Positions 16,308 to 24,821 of a stretch of DNA of 64,000 bases are shown piece after piece (positions within the stretch are counted from its first letter, which is position 1; each line of letters begins with the position of its first letter). The position numbers and the translations under genes were made by a program. A model generated the notes under the pieces. That model saw only the letters and a program-made list of their open reading frames with translations, was not told the DNA's origin and ran no database searches. The stretch is from Dorea_A amylophila (GTDB lineage Bacteria; Bacillota; Clostridia; Lachnospirales; Lachnospiraceae), in the NCBI RefSeq assembly GCF_025567265.1, contig NZ_JAOQJW010000008.1, positions 1 through 64,000 on the forward strand, given 5' to 3'.

Positions 16308-17995
16308 CTTGACTGCGCCTCCTTCTCTTTCTTTAGTTTCTGTAAATCTGCAAACTGATCGTCATATACCAGCTTGATCTCATAATCATACTTACCATGG
16401 ATAATAATTGAATCCACAAAGGCATCTGCCATTTCTTTTGTCAGCTTACGCTTTGACATATAAGTATGTATCACATTTCCCCAGCCTTCTTCAATGTGGT
16501 AATCCTGGGAATACCGAACCTGTGCCGCCAATACTGTGTCCAGACGGCTCTTGATATTCTCAATTTCATTGGAATAGATCCGAGAAAACTGTATGTATTC
16601 TTCTTCTGTAATCAAACGTTCGGAATAGTCTTCATATAAATCCGATTTACGCTTACTGATACGGCTTAGTTCTCGTCGAAGTTTTCCTACCTCTTTATCC
16701 AAAAGCAGGTACTGTGTCTGATTTTTGGAAGCTGCATTCATTTTCTGAATCATTTTTTCTGTATCCAATACGGTTTTCATATGCGTTTGGATCAGGCGAA
16801 GAACATCGTCATCCACATATTCTTTTCTGACTCTGTGCCCTTTGCATTGCTTTCCTCCGGATTTATGGTTAGTATTGGCTCCGCAGATATAAAAGAATGT
16901 GCCATTTCTTTCTCTGGACAACGTCATGCGGTTGCCACAGCCTCCGCACCATATCTTTCCTGTATAGAAATTATGGTTTCTAATAGCCCCATTGTTCTGC
17001 TGATGTTTCTTCTTATAAGCTTCCGTATATTCCTGGATTTTAGATTGTACCTGTTGAAACAACTCTCTATCTATAATCCCTTCATGCGTGTTCTCCACAT
17101 GCACCCATTCACTCTCTGGTCGATTTCTCTGTTTATTTCCCTGGAAAACACTTTGCTGATATTTTCCAAATACAGAATCACCTGTGCAATGAACATCCTG
17201 AAGAACTCGTTTCACTTCATAATTGTTCCAGGGTTTTGACTCCGGAAGCGGCTTCTCACCGGTTTTATAGAATTTTCTCTGTAAAGTCGGCGATAAAACT
17301 CCATCTTTATTGAGCTGTCTTGCAATATCACTATAGTTCCTGCCATCCATATACATAGAAAATATACTTTTCAAATGTTCTGCAGCTTCTTCATCAACGA
17401 TCAGCTGATGATGGTCTTCTTCTGACTTTCTGTAACCATACGGTTCCCAGGCACTTGTAAATTTTCCTTTTTTCCAAAGAGCTTTTTTTGCGCTGCTGCT
17501 CTTTTTGGCAAGGTCTTTCGAATAGAACTCATTGATAATATTCTTCAGTGGAACTGTAAGATCCACACCCTCTCTGAAGGAATCGAAATCATCTGTCACA
17601 GCCAGGAATCTTACATGAAAAAACGGAAATACTCGTTCAATATAGTTGCTGGTTTCGACATAATTTCTTCCAAGTCTGGACAAATCTTTTACAATAACAC
17701 AATTGATTTTTCCATGCTTGATATCTTCCATCATCTGTACGAATCCAGGACGGTCAAAATTTGTACCTGAATAGTCTGAGTCCTTATAAACTTCCGCAAC
17801 CGAAATATCTTCCGTATCTGCTACAAAGTTTTTCATCAATTCCACCTGGGTTTCTATCGTCCCTCTTTCTAATGTTTCTTCTGTTTCCATTGAAATTCTG
17901 GCATACAATCCTGCCCGGAATGGTCTTCTCACCTCTGTCTGGACGGTTGCACTGCCGACTACTGTCGGAATGTTTTTCCTACTCTTTCGTGCCAT
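16304..17995 (-). CDS. Large serine recombinase 2 of 3
   Basis: 563 residues from the ATG at 17995, which has AAAGGAGG nine bases upstream and follows the stop of the first recombinase by one base. The catalytic domain has GLYARISMETEE (Ser), VIVKDLSRLGRNYVETSNYIE and a recombinase domain. A zinc ribbon (CGGCGN...C) is near residue 345, and a coiled coil is near residues 400-470. Sequence differs clearly from its two neighbours, so this is not a recent duplication. Confidence 0.93.
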   Translation of the reverse strand: MARKSRKNIPTVVGSATVQTEVRRPFRAGLYARISMETEETLERGTIETQVELMKNFVADTEDISVAEVYKDSDYSGTNFDRPGFVQMMEDIKHGKINCVIVKDLSRLGRNYVETSNYIERVFPFFHVRFLAVTDDFDSFREGVDLTVPLKNIINEFYSKDLAKKSSSAKKALWKKGKFTSAWEPYGYRKSEEDHHQLIVDEEAAEHLKSIFSMYMDGRNYSDIARQLNKDGVLSPTLQRKFYKTGEKPLPESKPWNNYEVKRVLQDVHCTGDSVFGKYQQSVFQGNKQRNRPESEWVHVENTHEGIIDRELFQQVQSKIQEYTEAYKKKHQQNNGAIRNHNFYTGKIWCGGCGNRMTLSRERNGTFFYICGANTNHKSGGKQCKGHRVRKEYVDDDVLRLIQTHMKTVLDTEKMIQKMNAASKNQTQYLLLDKEVGKLRRELSRISKRKSDLYEDYSERLITEEEYIQFSRIYSNEIENIKSRLDTVLAAQVRYSQDYHIEEGWGNVIHTYMSKRKLTKEMADAFVDSIIIHGKYDYEIKLVYDDQFADLQKLKKEKEAQSR

Positions 17996-17996
17996 T

Positions 17997-19688
17997 TTAT
18001 ACAACCTCCTTTACCTTGACCTGCAGATTATTATCATCATCTACTACCGTATCAACTCCCATAGCCGGTAATTGATTCAGCAATGTCTGATAACAATCAT
18101 CAAAATCAAAAGTGATCTCTATATTCTTTTTATCATATACTCTGATTTTCCTGATCAGTTCTACCACCACTGTGCGGGACAGTTCTTCAATATCCTGATA
18201 TTTCACAAAATAATCCAGCCAGGTATTGGCATTGTCTGCTTTTTCCAGCTCACTATCCATTTCTTTCTGGATTGCACGGATACTCTCTTCCGCATTTCTA
18301 AGCCTCTTTCCATAGGCTGCATGAAGCTCTACATAGTCTTCTTTTGATACAATGCCCTCTTTCATATCCGAATAGAGCATCATCCGTAACTCCTTACAAC
18401 GTTCTGTCTCCTGTTTTTTCTTCTCCAGCCTGTCCTGCAGCTTCTTCATATTGATCTCCTGAAATGGCACAGTACCAACAAATTCCAGGACTCTTTTCAG
18501 GTGCAGGATATTCTGGATATGCTGTTTCAGCATCACCAGTACGGCATCTTCCAGATCCTTTTCCGGTATTCTATGACTAGAACAGCGTTTTGTTTCTTTA
18601 TTTGCGGAACATAGATAATAAGCATATTTTTTCCCTGCCACAGTAGAAACCTTTCTTGTCATAGGTGCACCACAATCCGCACATACAGCAATTCCGGACA
18701 ACAGATATACCTGCTTTTGGTAAGGTGAAGTACGTGTATCCATGCCCAGAAGCCTCTGCACAATTTCAAAATCACGGTCACTCACCAGTGGCTCATGATT
18801 TTTCTCAATCCGGATCCAGTCATCTTCCGGTTTCACATAAGTCTGCTTCACTTTATGGTTCGGTGTTGTCCTTTTTCCCTGCACAAGATTTCCGATATAA
18901 ACCTCGTTTTCCAGTATCCTACGGACTGTAACGGAACTCCAAAGTGCCTGTTCTTTCTGCCGGAAGCCAGTTTCATAATGACTGCCGCTGCTGATTTTAT
19001 ATTCAAATGGGGAAAGAATACCCAGTTCATTTAAACGATTAGCGATCGCATCCTGACTCATTCCCCGCAGCTTCATCTTAAAAATATCCTGTACTACACT
19101 GCCTGCAGATGGGTCAATCTCTAATTTATGCTTATCTGTCTTTGTCTTCCTGTATCCAAATGCTACAAACGGAGTCACGCACTCACCTTTTTTCCTCTTA
19201 ATCTCAAGATTACTCCTGATCTTAATAGAAATATCACGACAATAAGCATCGTTGATTAAATTTTTAAATGGGATAATGATTTCGTCTGCCTGATTCTTTC
19301 CCTTAAGACTGTCATAATTATCATTGATAGCAATAAAACGCACACCAAGAGCCGGGAATAATCTCTCGATATACTTCCCGGAATCAATATATTCCCTTCC
19401 AAATCGTGATAAATCTTTTACCACTACGCAGTCTACAATCCCACGCCGGATATCTTCCAGCATTGCCTGGAATGCAGGGCGCTCAAAATTAGAGCCTGAG
19501 TAGCCATCATCAACTCGGACTGAAACAACTTCTATATCTTTTTTGTCTTTCAGGAAATCCAGAATCAAAGCTTTCTGGTTAGAAATGCTGTTACTTTCCA
19601 GTTTTGCTGAACTAGAAATATCGCCATCTTCTTTAGATAATCTGACATAGATGGCGGCATGATAGATTTTATTGATATTCTGATACAT
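17997..19688 (-). CDS. Large serine recombinase 1 of 3
   Basis: 563 residues, first gene of the recombinase operon. The catalytic domain has AIYVRLSKEDGD (Ser near residue 17) and VVVKDLSRFGREYIDSGKYIE. A recombinase domain follows, with a zinc ribbon (CADCGA...C) near residue 335 and a C-terminal coiled coil. A good AGGAGGTAAG ribosome site lies ahead of the ATG and forms one edge of an 11-base inverted repeat (19698-19733) that could regulate the operon. Confidence 0.93.
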   Translation of the reverse strand: MYQNINKIYHAAIYVRLSKEDGDISSSAKLESNSISNQKALILDFLKDKKDIEVVSVRVDDGYSGSNFERPAFQAMLEDIRRGIVDCVVVKDLSRFGREYIDSGKYIERLFPALGVRFIAINDNYDSLKGKNQADEIIIPFKNLINDAYCRDISIKIRSNLEIKRKKGECVTPFVAFGYRKTKTDKHKLEIDPSAGSVVQDIFKMKLRGMSQDAIANRLNELGILSPFEYKISSGSHYETGFRQKEQALWSSVTVRRILENEVYIGNLVQGKRTTPNHKVKQTYVKPEDDWIRIEKNHEPLVSDRDFEIVQRLLGMDTRTSPYQKQVYLLSGIAVCADCGAPMTRKVSTVAGKKYAYYLCSANKETKRCSSHRIPEKDLEDAVLVMLKQHIQNILHLKRVLEFVGTVPFQEINMKKLQDRLEKKKQETERCKELRMMLYSDMKEGIVSKEDYVELHAAYGKRLRNAEESIRAIQKEMDSELEKADNANTWLDYFVKYQDIEELSRTVVVELIRKIRVYDKKNIEITFDFDDCYQTLLNQLPAMGVDTVVDDDNNLQVKVKEVV

Positions 19689-19697
19689 ATCTTACCT

Positions 19698-19733
19698 CCT
19701 TTTATTACGTCAGAAAATCCATGTAATAAAAGG
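19698..19733 (-). promoter_or_regulatory. Inverted repeat over the recombinase operon leader
   Basis: CCTTTTATTAC and GTAATAAAAGG form a perfect 11-base inverted repeat with a 14-base loop, ending at the ribosome site of the first recombinase. It could be an operator or a structure hiding the ribosome site. Confidence 0.55.
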
Positions 19734-19796
19734 GGGCTGCATAATTTGTCCTTACTGACATTCTAACACAGTCCCCTCAATCTTGCCAGTACTTTT

Positions 19797-20045
19797 TCAG
19801 ACACTCAGAAGCATATTCTCAAATGCCTGCTCCATAGATATACCGTTATTGGCAAATCTGACTTTTACTTTCATATTGCCGATCCGGACCAAATATGGAT
19901 TTCCTACTTTATTCAGAAAAATATCTCTCCGTTCCTGAAGCGATTTATTTCTGTCTGCTTTTATCATCCGTAGATCAGTCATTTCATTGATATCTACATC
20001 ACTGAAATCCTGCTCCAGATAGTTTCTATATTCCTCTGCCGTCAT
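19797..20045 (-). CDS. Small conserved ICE protein (DUF6870-like)
   Basis: 82 residues, mainly soluble, with a Glu/Asp-rich start and the block RRDIFLNKVGNPYLVRIGNMKVKVRF. Small proteins of this form (I recall the DUF6870 label) often sit next to ICE recombination or mobilisation genes in Clostridia. Its start overlaps the end of the PemK/MazF-like gene by 20 bases, so it may be translationally coupled and could act as the partner of that toxin-like protein. No antitoxin DNA-binding motif is visible. Confidence 0.65.
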   Translation of the reverse strand: MTAEEYRNYLEQDFSDVDINEMTDLRMIKADRNKSLQERRDIFLNKVGNPYLVRIGNMKVKVRFANNGISMEQAFENMLLSV

Positions 20046-20406
20046 GCCCTTCTCCTTCCATTCCCATCTGAATCTGTACTGCTTTCAGTACCCGATCCAG
20101 GCTCCACTTATTTACTCTTCCGCATTTCTCAATAATACATTTCGTAGAAATGCTCATAACCTGTTCAGCCAGTGCCAGGCTTCCTTTTCGGATTCCCGTC
20201 ATATCATATTTGCTGATAAATACATGTGTTGGCAAATACCGTTTCTTATAAATTCTTGATGTCAGCGGAACTACCGTTATGACTGAACTGTATGTATTGG
20301 CTTTATTATTACTCACTACGATCACCGGTCTTACTCCACCCTGAACAGATGTTGTAGGAAACATACCGAGATCTGCCCATAAAATATCTCCTCTGCGGAT
20401 TGTCAT
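20026..20406 (-). CDS. PemK/MazF-like endoribonuclease toxin family protein
   Basis: 126 residues from the ATG at 20406 (GAGAGAGG upstream). It starts MTIRRGDILWADLG and continues with GVRPVIVVSNN and VVPLTSRIYKK, the MazF/PemK fold signature. The family cuts mRNA. There is no classic AbrB/MazE-type antitoxin upstream; the only close partner is the 82-residue protein overlapping its 3' end. In ICEs such genes may stabilise the element. A long structured leader lies upstream (20459-20531). Confidence 0.85.
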   Translation of the reverse strand: MTIRRGDILWADLGMFPTTSVQGGVRPVIVVSNNKANTYSSVITVVPLTSRIYKKRYLPTHVFISKYDMTGIRKGSLALAEQVMSISTKCIIEKCGRVNKWSLDRVLKAVQIQMGMEGEGHDGRGI

Positions 20407-20458
20407 TTGTCCTCTCTCCAATCTATTATTTTTATTTGTAAAGCATCCATAGCGCTAT

Positions 20459-20531
20459 ATTGGCTCCACAGGAATACGGCAGAGTTTCTTTCCCATAGGG
20501 AAAGCTCTGCCGCATAACCTCTATAGCCAAT
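20459..20531. repeat. Long perfect hairpin upstream of the MazF-like gene
   Basis: CGGCAGAG (20477-20484) pairs with CTCTGCCG (20505-20512). After a 3-base bulge CTTTCCC (20488-20494) pairs with GGGAAAG (20498-20504) around a 3-base loop, giving 15 paired bases. Outer arms ATTGGCT/AGCCAAT (20459-20465, 20525-20531) enclose it. No T-run follows on either strand, so it is not a simple terminator. Confidence 0.8.
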
Positions 20532-20986
20532 TTGATTATTAAACAGTGCTCGCTCGATTCTATTTATCCTCGATACCCCGAATCGTTACTCCCGCATATG
20601 CAGGAAGGGAATAATAACCTGCCCAGATGCATACTCCGGACCACAACCCGGAAACTCTCGTTTCCAGGCTCCAGCAGTTCATAGGTTTACCAGTTACAGA
20701 CTTCTCAGGATCTGCAAGTGTATCGCATCTCATACATATCATCGCATCACCAGCCTGCCAGCTGGCTTCGGTCAGTGCTTTTTCGCAGCATTACAGACTG
20801 AACTAAAAATCTTTGTTTTGTCTTATAATCCTATAGCGGCATCTTCCTCGTGCTCTTTGCATGAAATGTCACGTCAGTTATTATTGGATATTCAGTTATC
20901 ATGGTTCATTTTAGGAAGTCCTTTAACTTCCTCTAATTACTAAAGTCAAATGACTTTGGCAAATGCAAAAGATTTTGAAAAATTTT
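20532..20986. other. Gap without a supported gene
   Basis: About 455 bases between the hairpin and the sigma-like gene. A 60-codon minus-strand frame (20560-20742) exists but lacks a clear ribosome site or family. A perfect GCCAGCTGGC palindrome lies near 20757. No tRNA or other RNA gene is recognisable. Confidence 0.5.
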
Positions 20987-21460
20987 TTAAAAAAATTTAT
21001 TCATATACATTTCACGCATCTTATTAAGAGTGGATTTCAGCTTGTATGACAGCATCTGTCTGGAAATCCCCATAATCTCCGCCATCTGTGTCTGTGTCTT
21101 GTTTTCAAAGAAAATGCCATAAATAATCATGCGTTCCTCTGAGTTCAGTTGATTGATCACTGTGTGAATATCCTGCTGTTCCATTTTTGTCAGTACACAG
21201 TGCTCCACATCACAGTTCAGATCTGGAAAATCCTCAATCATGAAGCCTTCTCCATCAATGGACTGACCGCTGTAAGGTACTTCTCTCAGCATCTTATCCA
21301 CAACCTCACCCAGTTCATTCTTAATCTCAACTTTTTTTGCCTTGCTGCTTCTGTAAAAATTATTCATCGCATACGCAACTTCTTTTGTAATCTCGATCAT
21401 TTCTCCATCAATATTTGCGTAATACTTTCCTTCGTAAAAATATGGGTGTTCAATATACAT
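20987..21460 (-). CDS. Sigma-70 region 4-like transcription factor
   Basis: 157 residues from an ATG preceded by AGGAGGAACGGAT. The C-terminal 60 residues (INQLNSEERMIIYGIFFENKTQTQMAEIMGISRQMLSYKLKS, about residues 100-150) form a sigma region 4-type helix-turn-helix. The N-terminal part (HPYFYEGKYYANIDGEMIEI) is not a normal sigma region 2. Such sigma-like factors are common in Clostridia ICEs next to recombination genes and probably activate element genes. Targets are unknown. Confidence 0.8.
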   Translation of the reverse strand: MYIEHPYFYEGKYYANIDGEMIEITKEVAYAMNNFYRSSKAKKVEIKNELGEVVDKMLREVPYSGQSIDGEGFMIEDFPDLNCDVEHCVLTKMEQQDIHTVINQLNSEERMIIYGIFFENKTQTQMAEIMGISRQMLSYKLKSTLNKMREMYMNKFF

Positions 21461-21786
21461 ATCCGTTCCTCCTGAATTTGAAATCTTGTTGCTCGTTTCA
21501 AATCCAGAAGGCGGACCTCTGTTTAGGATCATGCCTGCTCCGCCTTTATCCTGCCGGGATACGCCCGCAGTTATTGGCTGAGAAATTCAGGCACGAAAAA
21601 AAGCCCCAGTAGTTTTTTCTTAACTACTGAGGCTTTCGTCTCTTTCTTGTATTCAGTTATCTATGCCTTCTTTCATCAGCATAATCATTGTATCAGGATA
21701 AAGTTCACAAAGTATCCGCAATATATTCCCATAAGTTCATATCATTATTGGAATCGTACATATTTCAGTATAAAAAGTTCATCGTG
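21461..21786. other. Gap with one terminator, no gene seen
   Basis: 326 bases. Apart from the ribosome site of the sigma-like gene and the terminator at 21596-21635, no coding or structured element stands out. Confidence 0.6.
21596..21635 (-). terminator. Terminator after the small secreted-protein operon
   Basis: On the minus strand AAGCCTCAGTAG...CTACTGGGGCTT followed by a T7 run. A strong Rho-independent terminator closing the 22435-21787 transcript. Confidence 0.85.
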
Positions 21787-22218
21787 TTATTCTTCTACTT
21801 CTTTTCCATCTATATATAGTTGAAATTTATCAGGATGATTGACTACATCATAGTCCTTTCCGTATTCTACAGGTCTATATTCGGCTGTCATTACCGATTC
21901 CCCATCTTCAATATCCTCTTTCCATAAATAGATGTTCATATCAAGGCTCGTCGCATATCCCCTGTCTGTGGAGAATTTTGTCGAATAAAATGAATCATCC
22001 TTGTACATCTGCAAAAGTTCTCTTGCAAAAGCTTCTTTATCCCCGATATGTCCCCGGTTAGCAACCACTGTAATATTTTCATCTCGATTTACGGAAAATG
22101 TTCCAACTACATCCGGTTCGCCTTCCTTATGACCAGATTCAGATTTCCCATAAATACTTCCTGCAGCAATTATCAAGATCACTGCTCCTGAAATCAATGC
22201 AATTATCTTTTTCTTCAT
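21787..22218 (-). CDS. Membrane-anchored extracytoplasmic protein, unknown function
   Basis: 143 residues: basic start, one hydrophobic segment (about residues 5-23), then a soluble, acidic domain (ITVVANRGHIGDKEAFAREL..., ending YIDGKEVEE). There is no lipobox Cys, so it is probably an N-terminally anchored or secreted protein. I do not recognise the family. It follows the 70-residue Spo0A-like gene by four bases, so the two form an operon ended by a strong terminator. Confidence 0.7.
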   Translation of the reverse strand: MKKKIIALISGAVILIIAAGSIYGKSESGHKEGEPDVVGTFSVNRDENITVVANRGHIGDKEAFARELLQMYKDDSFYSTKFSTDRGYATSLDMNIYLWKEDIEDGESVMTAEYRPVEYGKDYDVVNHPDKFQLYIDGKEVEE

Positions 22219-22222
22219 ATTT

Positions 22223-22435
22223 TTATTTTCCTTTTAGTTTTTTTACTGCGTAATTGATTACTTCTTCCGGTGTGGGTCTGTCTCCTTTAAGTGTCATTTT
22301 CTTCCATTCTTCCTGCACAGCCGGATCGGGATTATCAAATCCTGCATCTATGGCTATCTGCATTTCTCTGCGTACCTCTTCTGGTGTTGTGTTGTACTTT
22401 TCTGCAATCTTCTCATAAATAGTTTTCTCTCTCAT
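22223..22435 (-). CDS. Spo0A C-terminal-domain-like small protein
   Basis: 70 residues. IYEKIAEKYNTTPEEVRREMQIAIDAGFDNPDP and the final RPTPEEVINYAVKKL resemble the second half of the Spo0A DNA-binding domain (pattern YPAIAKKYNTT..RVERAIRHAIE ... KPTNSEFI). The receiver domain and the first part of the DNA-binding fold are absent. The protein may be a stand-alone regulator or a dominant interactor. A GTTCTATAGAAC palindrome (22472-22483) lies 37 bases upstream of the start. Confidence 0.65.
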   Translation of the reverse strand: MREKTIYEKIAEKYNTTPEEVRREMQIAIDAGFDNPDPAVQEEWKKMTLKGDRPTPEEVINYAVKKLKGK

Positions 22436-22471
22436 TCATTTTCCTCCAATATATAAGTAGAATTACACCTT

Positions 22472-22483
22472 GTTCTATAGAAC
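22472..22483. promoter_or_regulatory. GTTCT/AGAAC palindrome ahead of the Spo0A-like gene
   Basis: Perfect 12-base palindrome GTTCTATAGAAC. Related sites lie by the divergent promoters at 22919-23006, so this is probably an operator of the XRE repressor encoded at 22586-22903. Confidence 0.6.
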
Positions 22484-22585
22484 TAATTTAGCATATTTCT
22501 ATTATCATGAAAAGACACTTTACAACTTAAAGCTGAATAAAAGGTCAAAAAAAGAAGAGCTACTCGCTCTTCCCAGTTTGTCATA

Positions 22586-22903
22586 TCACTCTTCCAATAA
22601 TGTGTGAATTACTTTGATCATTTTTTTCTGCTCTTTGATCGGAAGTTTTTCAATTTTTTCTGTCAGCTCATTGGTAACACCTGTAACTGAATGTGCCACA
22701 ACATCAATCAAAAGAGTATCTGCTGAAACATCTAATGCATTTGCAATTGTAACAAAGGTATCCAATTTTGTAACTTTCAAGCCTCTCTCTATTACACTCA
22801 CATGCGTTGGACTTAAATTTACTAATGCAGCCAGTTCCTCTTGCGTGAGATTTTTTGCTTCTCGTGCTGATTTGATTCGCTGTCCTACTGCTTTCAAATC
22901 CAT
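22586..22903 (-). CDS. XRE family regulator
   Basis: 105 residues. The helix-turn-helix covers residues 6-60 (IKSAREAKNLTQEELAALVN, then SPTHVSVIERGLK). The C-terminal tail (ELTEKIEKLPIKEQKKMIKV) is likely for dimerisation. It is divergent from the small membrane-protein gene at 23083. Palindromes with GTTCT/AGAAC half-sites flank its own promoter and that of the next operon, which fits a small autoregulated repressor. Confidence 0.85.
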   Translation of the reverse strand: MDLKAVGQRIKSAREAKNLTQEELAALVNLSPTHVSVIERGLKVTKLDTFVTIANALDVSADTLLIDVVAHSVTGVTNELTEKIEKLPIKEQKKMIKVIHTLLEE

Positions 22904-22918
22904 CGTAACACCTCCTCC

Positions 22919-23006
22919 AGAACGAATAATCGTTCTGAATTTAGTATACTTGTGGATATCTTAAATATACAGAATCGCAAAGCCAAGTTCTAATTCTACA
23001 GAACTA
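22919..23006. promoter_or_regulatory. Divergent promoter region with two candidate XRE operators
   Basis: Contains AGAACGA-ATAA-TCGTTCT (22919-22936) and AGTTCT-N8-AGAACT (22987-23006). Both are built from the half-site also seen at 22472-22483. Confidence 0.55.
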
Positions 23007-23082
23007 TATTCAAAGTTTTTCTTTGCATTTTCGTAAAAAAGCGTTATGATTGAATCAGTTAAATCAAAGGAGGTATCAAATC

Positions 23083-23289
23083 ATGAAATCACATAAATAC
23101 TGGTCCTTAGGCGCACTTTTCTGTATGTTGGGATGCATTTATTCTGGAATCAAAAAATCTATGACTGCACATAAATACTTTGCCTATTCTTCATTGCTTT
23201 GTATGGGCATGTCCATTTATTCCGGTCACAAACTGGTTTCTCCAAAGAAGAAAAAAATCACTGAATCAAATAATAGTGAGAATAGTTAA
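23083..23289 (+). CDS. Small membrane protein (DUF6219-like)
   Basis: 68 residues from the ATG at 23083, which follows AAAGGAGGTATCAAATC. Two hydrophobic segments share a motif (WSLGALFCMLGCIYSGIKK and FAYSSLLCMGMSIYSGHKL), so the protein looks like an internal duplication of a helix with an IYSG turn. The tail is Lys-rich. Divergent from the XRE gene and probably controlled by it. Function unknown. Confidence 0.65.
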   Translation: MKSHKYWSLGALFCMLGCIYSGIKKSMTAHKYFAYSSLLCMGMSIYSGHKLVSPKKKKITESNNSENS

Positions 23290-23319
23290 ATAAAAAATTG
23301 ACCTTTATTCATCAAAGAC

Positions 23320-23357
23320 AAAGTTGCTGGAGAATATTTTTTCTCTCCAGCAACTTT
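23320..23357. terminator. Bidirectional terminator
   Basis: Perfect 14-base stem AAAGTTGCTGGAGA...TCTCCAGCAACTTT with a T-rich loop, between convergent genes at 23289 and 23366. Confidence 0.88.
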
Positions 23358-23365
23358 CTTTATCT

Positions 23366-23746
23366 TTAAGCCATTGAGATACAATACTGTCCAATCAGCT
23401 TCATCCAACTATTATATTTATTCTTTTCGCACACCTTTCGGCAAATTTCATTCTCCATCAATACACAGAACATCTTATCATAATCAAATGCCCAAACAGC
23501 ACCATTCACATGGTTTTCCACTGCTTTCTGATCTATGCTTTTCAAGCGTGTGACCATTTTTTCAATTTCTCCATTTCCCAAGTTACCGATATTTTTGCAG
23601 ATAAACCGAAAGAAATTCAACGTTGCATATTCATCATGCCAATGGAAATCTTCTGGATTGTTTTTAATTTTACTGGCTCTCAGCTGTTCTTTGATTATCT
23701 GAGCAGCTACACCTTTCATCGAATCTTCGTATCTCATATTATTCAC
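23366..23746 (-). CDS. Conserved hypothetical ICE protein
   Basis: 126 residues, soluble and mixed charge, with no domain I recognise. It follows the HTH protein gene (23747-24328) without a gap, so the two are co-translated. Context among mobilisation and SOS genes suggests an element maintenance role. Confidence 0.6.
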   Translation of the reverse strand: MNNMRYEDSMKGVAAQIIKEQLRASKIKNNPEDFHWHDEYATLNFFRFICKNIGNLGNGEIEKMVTRLKSIDQKAVENHVNGAVWAFDYDKMFCVLMENEICRKVCEKNKYNSWMKLIGQYCISMA

Positions 23747-24328
23747 CTACTCTTCCTCAACGCCCAGTGACGGTTTAAATCTTTTATCCTTTGCCTGCGG
23801 TACCACGATCTCATAAAAATAAAATCCTAAATACCCAAGTGCCTGCTTCTTCATTTTATAAAAAGAAGTCCTGCCTATTCCTAACTCCTGCTGTACTTCC
23901 ACATCTGTCTTATTATAATGACTGCAAAAACAGGAGTGAAGGATTTCACTGAGCATCACACCATTCGGTGCATAGAACTTCACCAAAGTCATTCCCCGAT
24001 AGATCATGTCCGACAATCCATAAATAATCATCAGATTATTCATCTCCCGGTGCATCTTTGGCACATTCAGCTGGTTGTTATAAATGCTCAGATAACTCAA
24101 TGCATATGCCATATCTTCATTGATTTTCTCCTGGCATTCCATATCCAGTTCTTCTAACACAATCTGATTTTCCAAAATCAATTTCTGATAGCTTGTCATC
24201 AATTCTTTAATATCAGTATAATGTCTTTCGATTGTAACTTCCAGATAATCCTGTGCATGACTTGCCATCTGGAAGGTAATTTCTTTCATTGATTTAATTG
24301 CATAATCTCTGTCTGTCATCAGTTTCAA
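23747..24328 (-). CDS. HTH-domain regulator, ArpU/sigma-like
   Basis: 193 residues. A helical N-terminal two-thirds is followed by a helix-turn-helix (TDVEVQQELGIGRTSFYKMKKQALGYLG, about residues 137-165) resembling the C-terminal domain of phage late regulators of the ArpU/RinA kind. An AAGGAG ribosome site precedes the ATG. In the upstream gap (24329-24569) AACTGG...CCAGTT and GGTCTTTCAGACC form overlapping, mutually exclusive stems. Confidence 0.6.
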   Translation of the reverse strand: MKLMTDRDYAIKSMKEITFQMASHAQDYLEVTIERHYTDIKELMTSYQKLILENQIVLEELDMECQEKINEDMAYALSYLSIYNNQLNVPKMHREMNNLMIIYGLSDMIYRGMTLVKFYAPNGVMLSEILHSCFCSHYNKTDVEVQQELGIGRTSFYKMKKQALGYLGFYFYEIVVPQAKDKRFKPSLGVEEE

Positions 24329-24569
24329 AATCTCCTTATCATCATCACACTAACTGGCGGTCTTTCAGACCAGTTCGCTTTCCCCATGATTTTGATGGGA
24401 AGCAATTACTTACTACAACTTGCAGAAGCGGATATCCAAAAGGCATTGTGGGAGCTGCCTTTGCTGACCGGAATCCATCTTCTTATGTAAAACCTACAGG
24501 AATATAAAGGGAAAGTGACTATCCCTGCCGGTTAATAATCCAAATAATATCGTCTATACCAATCTCTCC

Positions 24570-24809
24570 TTATGCTGTTTTTCTCTCCATAAACCATTTA
24601 TCCACTTCGTAAAACAAGTGGCTTTCCTGCCCCTGTATCATACAGGTGTACATCATTCCTACACCGCCTGCCTTTCTGCTGGCGCATCGCTCGATTTTCA
24701 AAATTCTGTCAATACTATATTTTCTTCCATCCTCCCATGTAAAAAATATGGGAACCAGCTGTCCGTCTTTCCGAAACTCTGCTACTACATCTACATATAC
24801 TTTGTTCAT
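24570..24809 (-). CDS. Small protein of the polymerase/LexA SOS cassette
   Basis: 79 residues: VYVDVVAEFRKDGQLVPIFFTWEDGRKYSIDRIL then a Cys-containing beta-rich part ending HLFYEVDKWFMERK. Proteins of this form commonly accompany a Y-family polymerase gene in Firmicutes, which is the arrangement here. It is the third gene of the cassette after the polymerase and the LexA-like gene. Biochemical role unknown. Confidence 0.65.
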   Translation of the reverse strand: MNKVYVDVVAEFRKDGQLVPIFFTWEDGRKYSIDRILKIERCASRKAGGVGMMYTCMIQGQESHLFYEVDKWFMERKTA

Positions 24810-24821
24810 GCCGACACCTCA

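Noticed and set aside
14736..19688. Three serine recombinases considered as a recent tandem duplication.
   Set aside because: The three proteins differ throughout; they fit the standing three-enzyme modules of Clostridia ICEs.
20560..20742. 60-codon minus-strand frame in the gap before the sigma-like gene.
   Set aside because: No ribosome site or recognised motif; composition is not convincing as coding.
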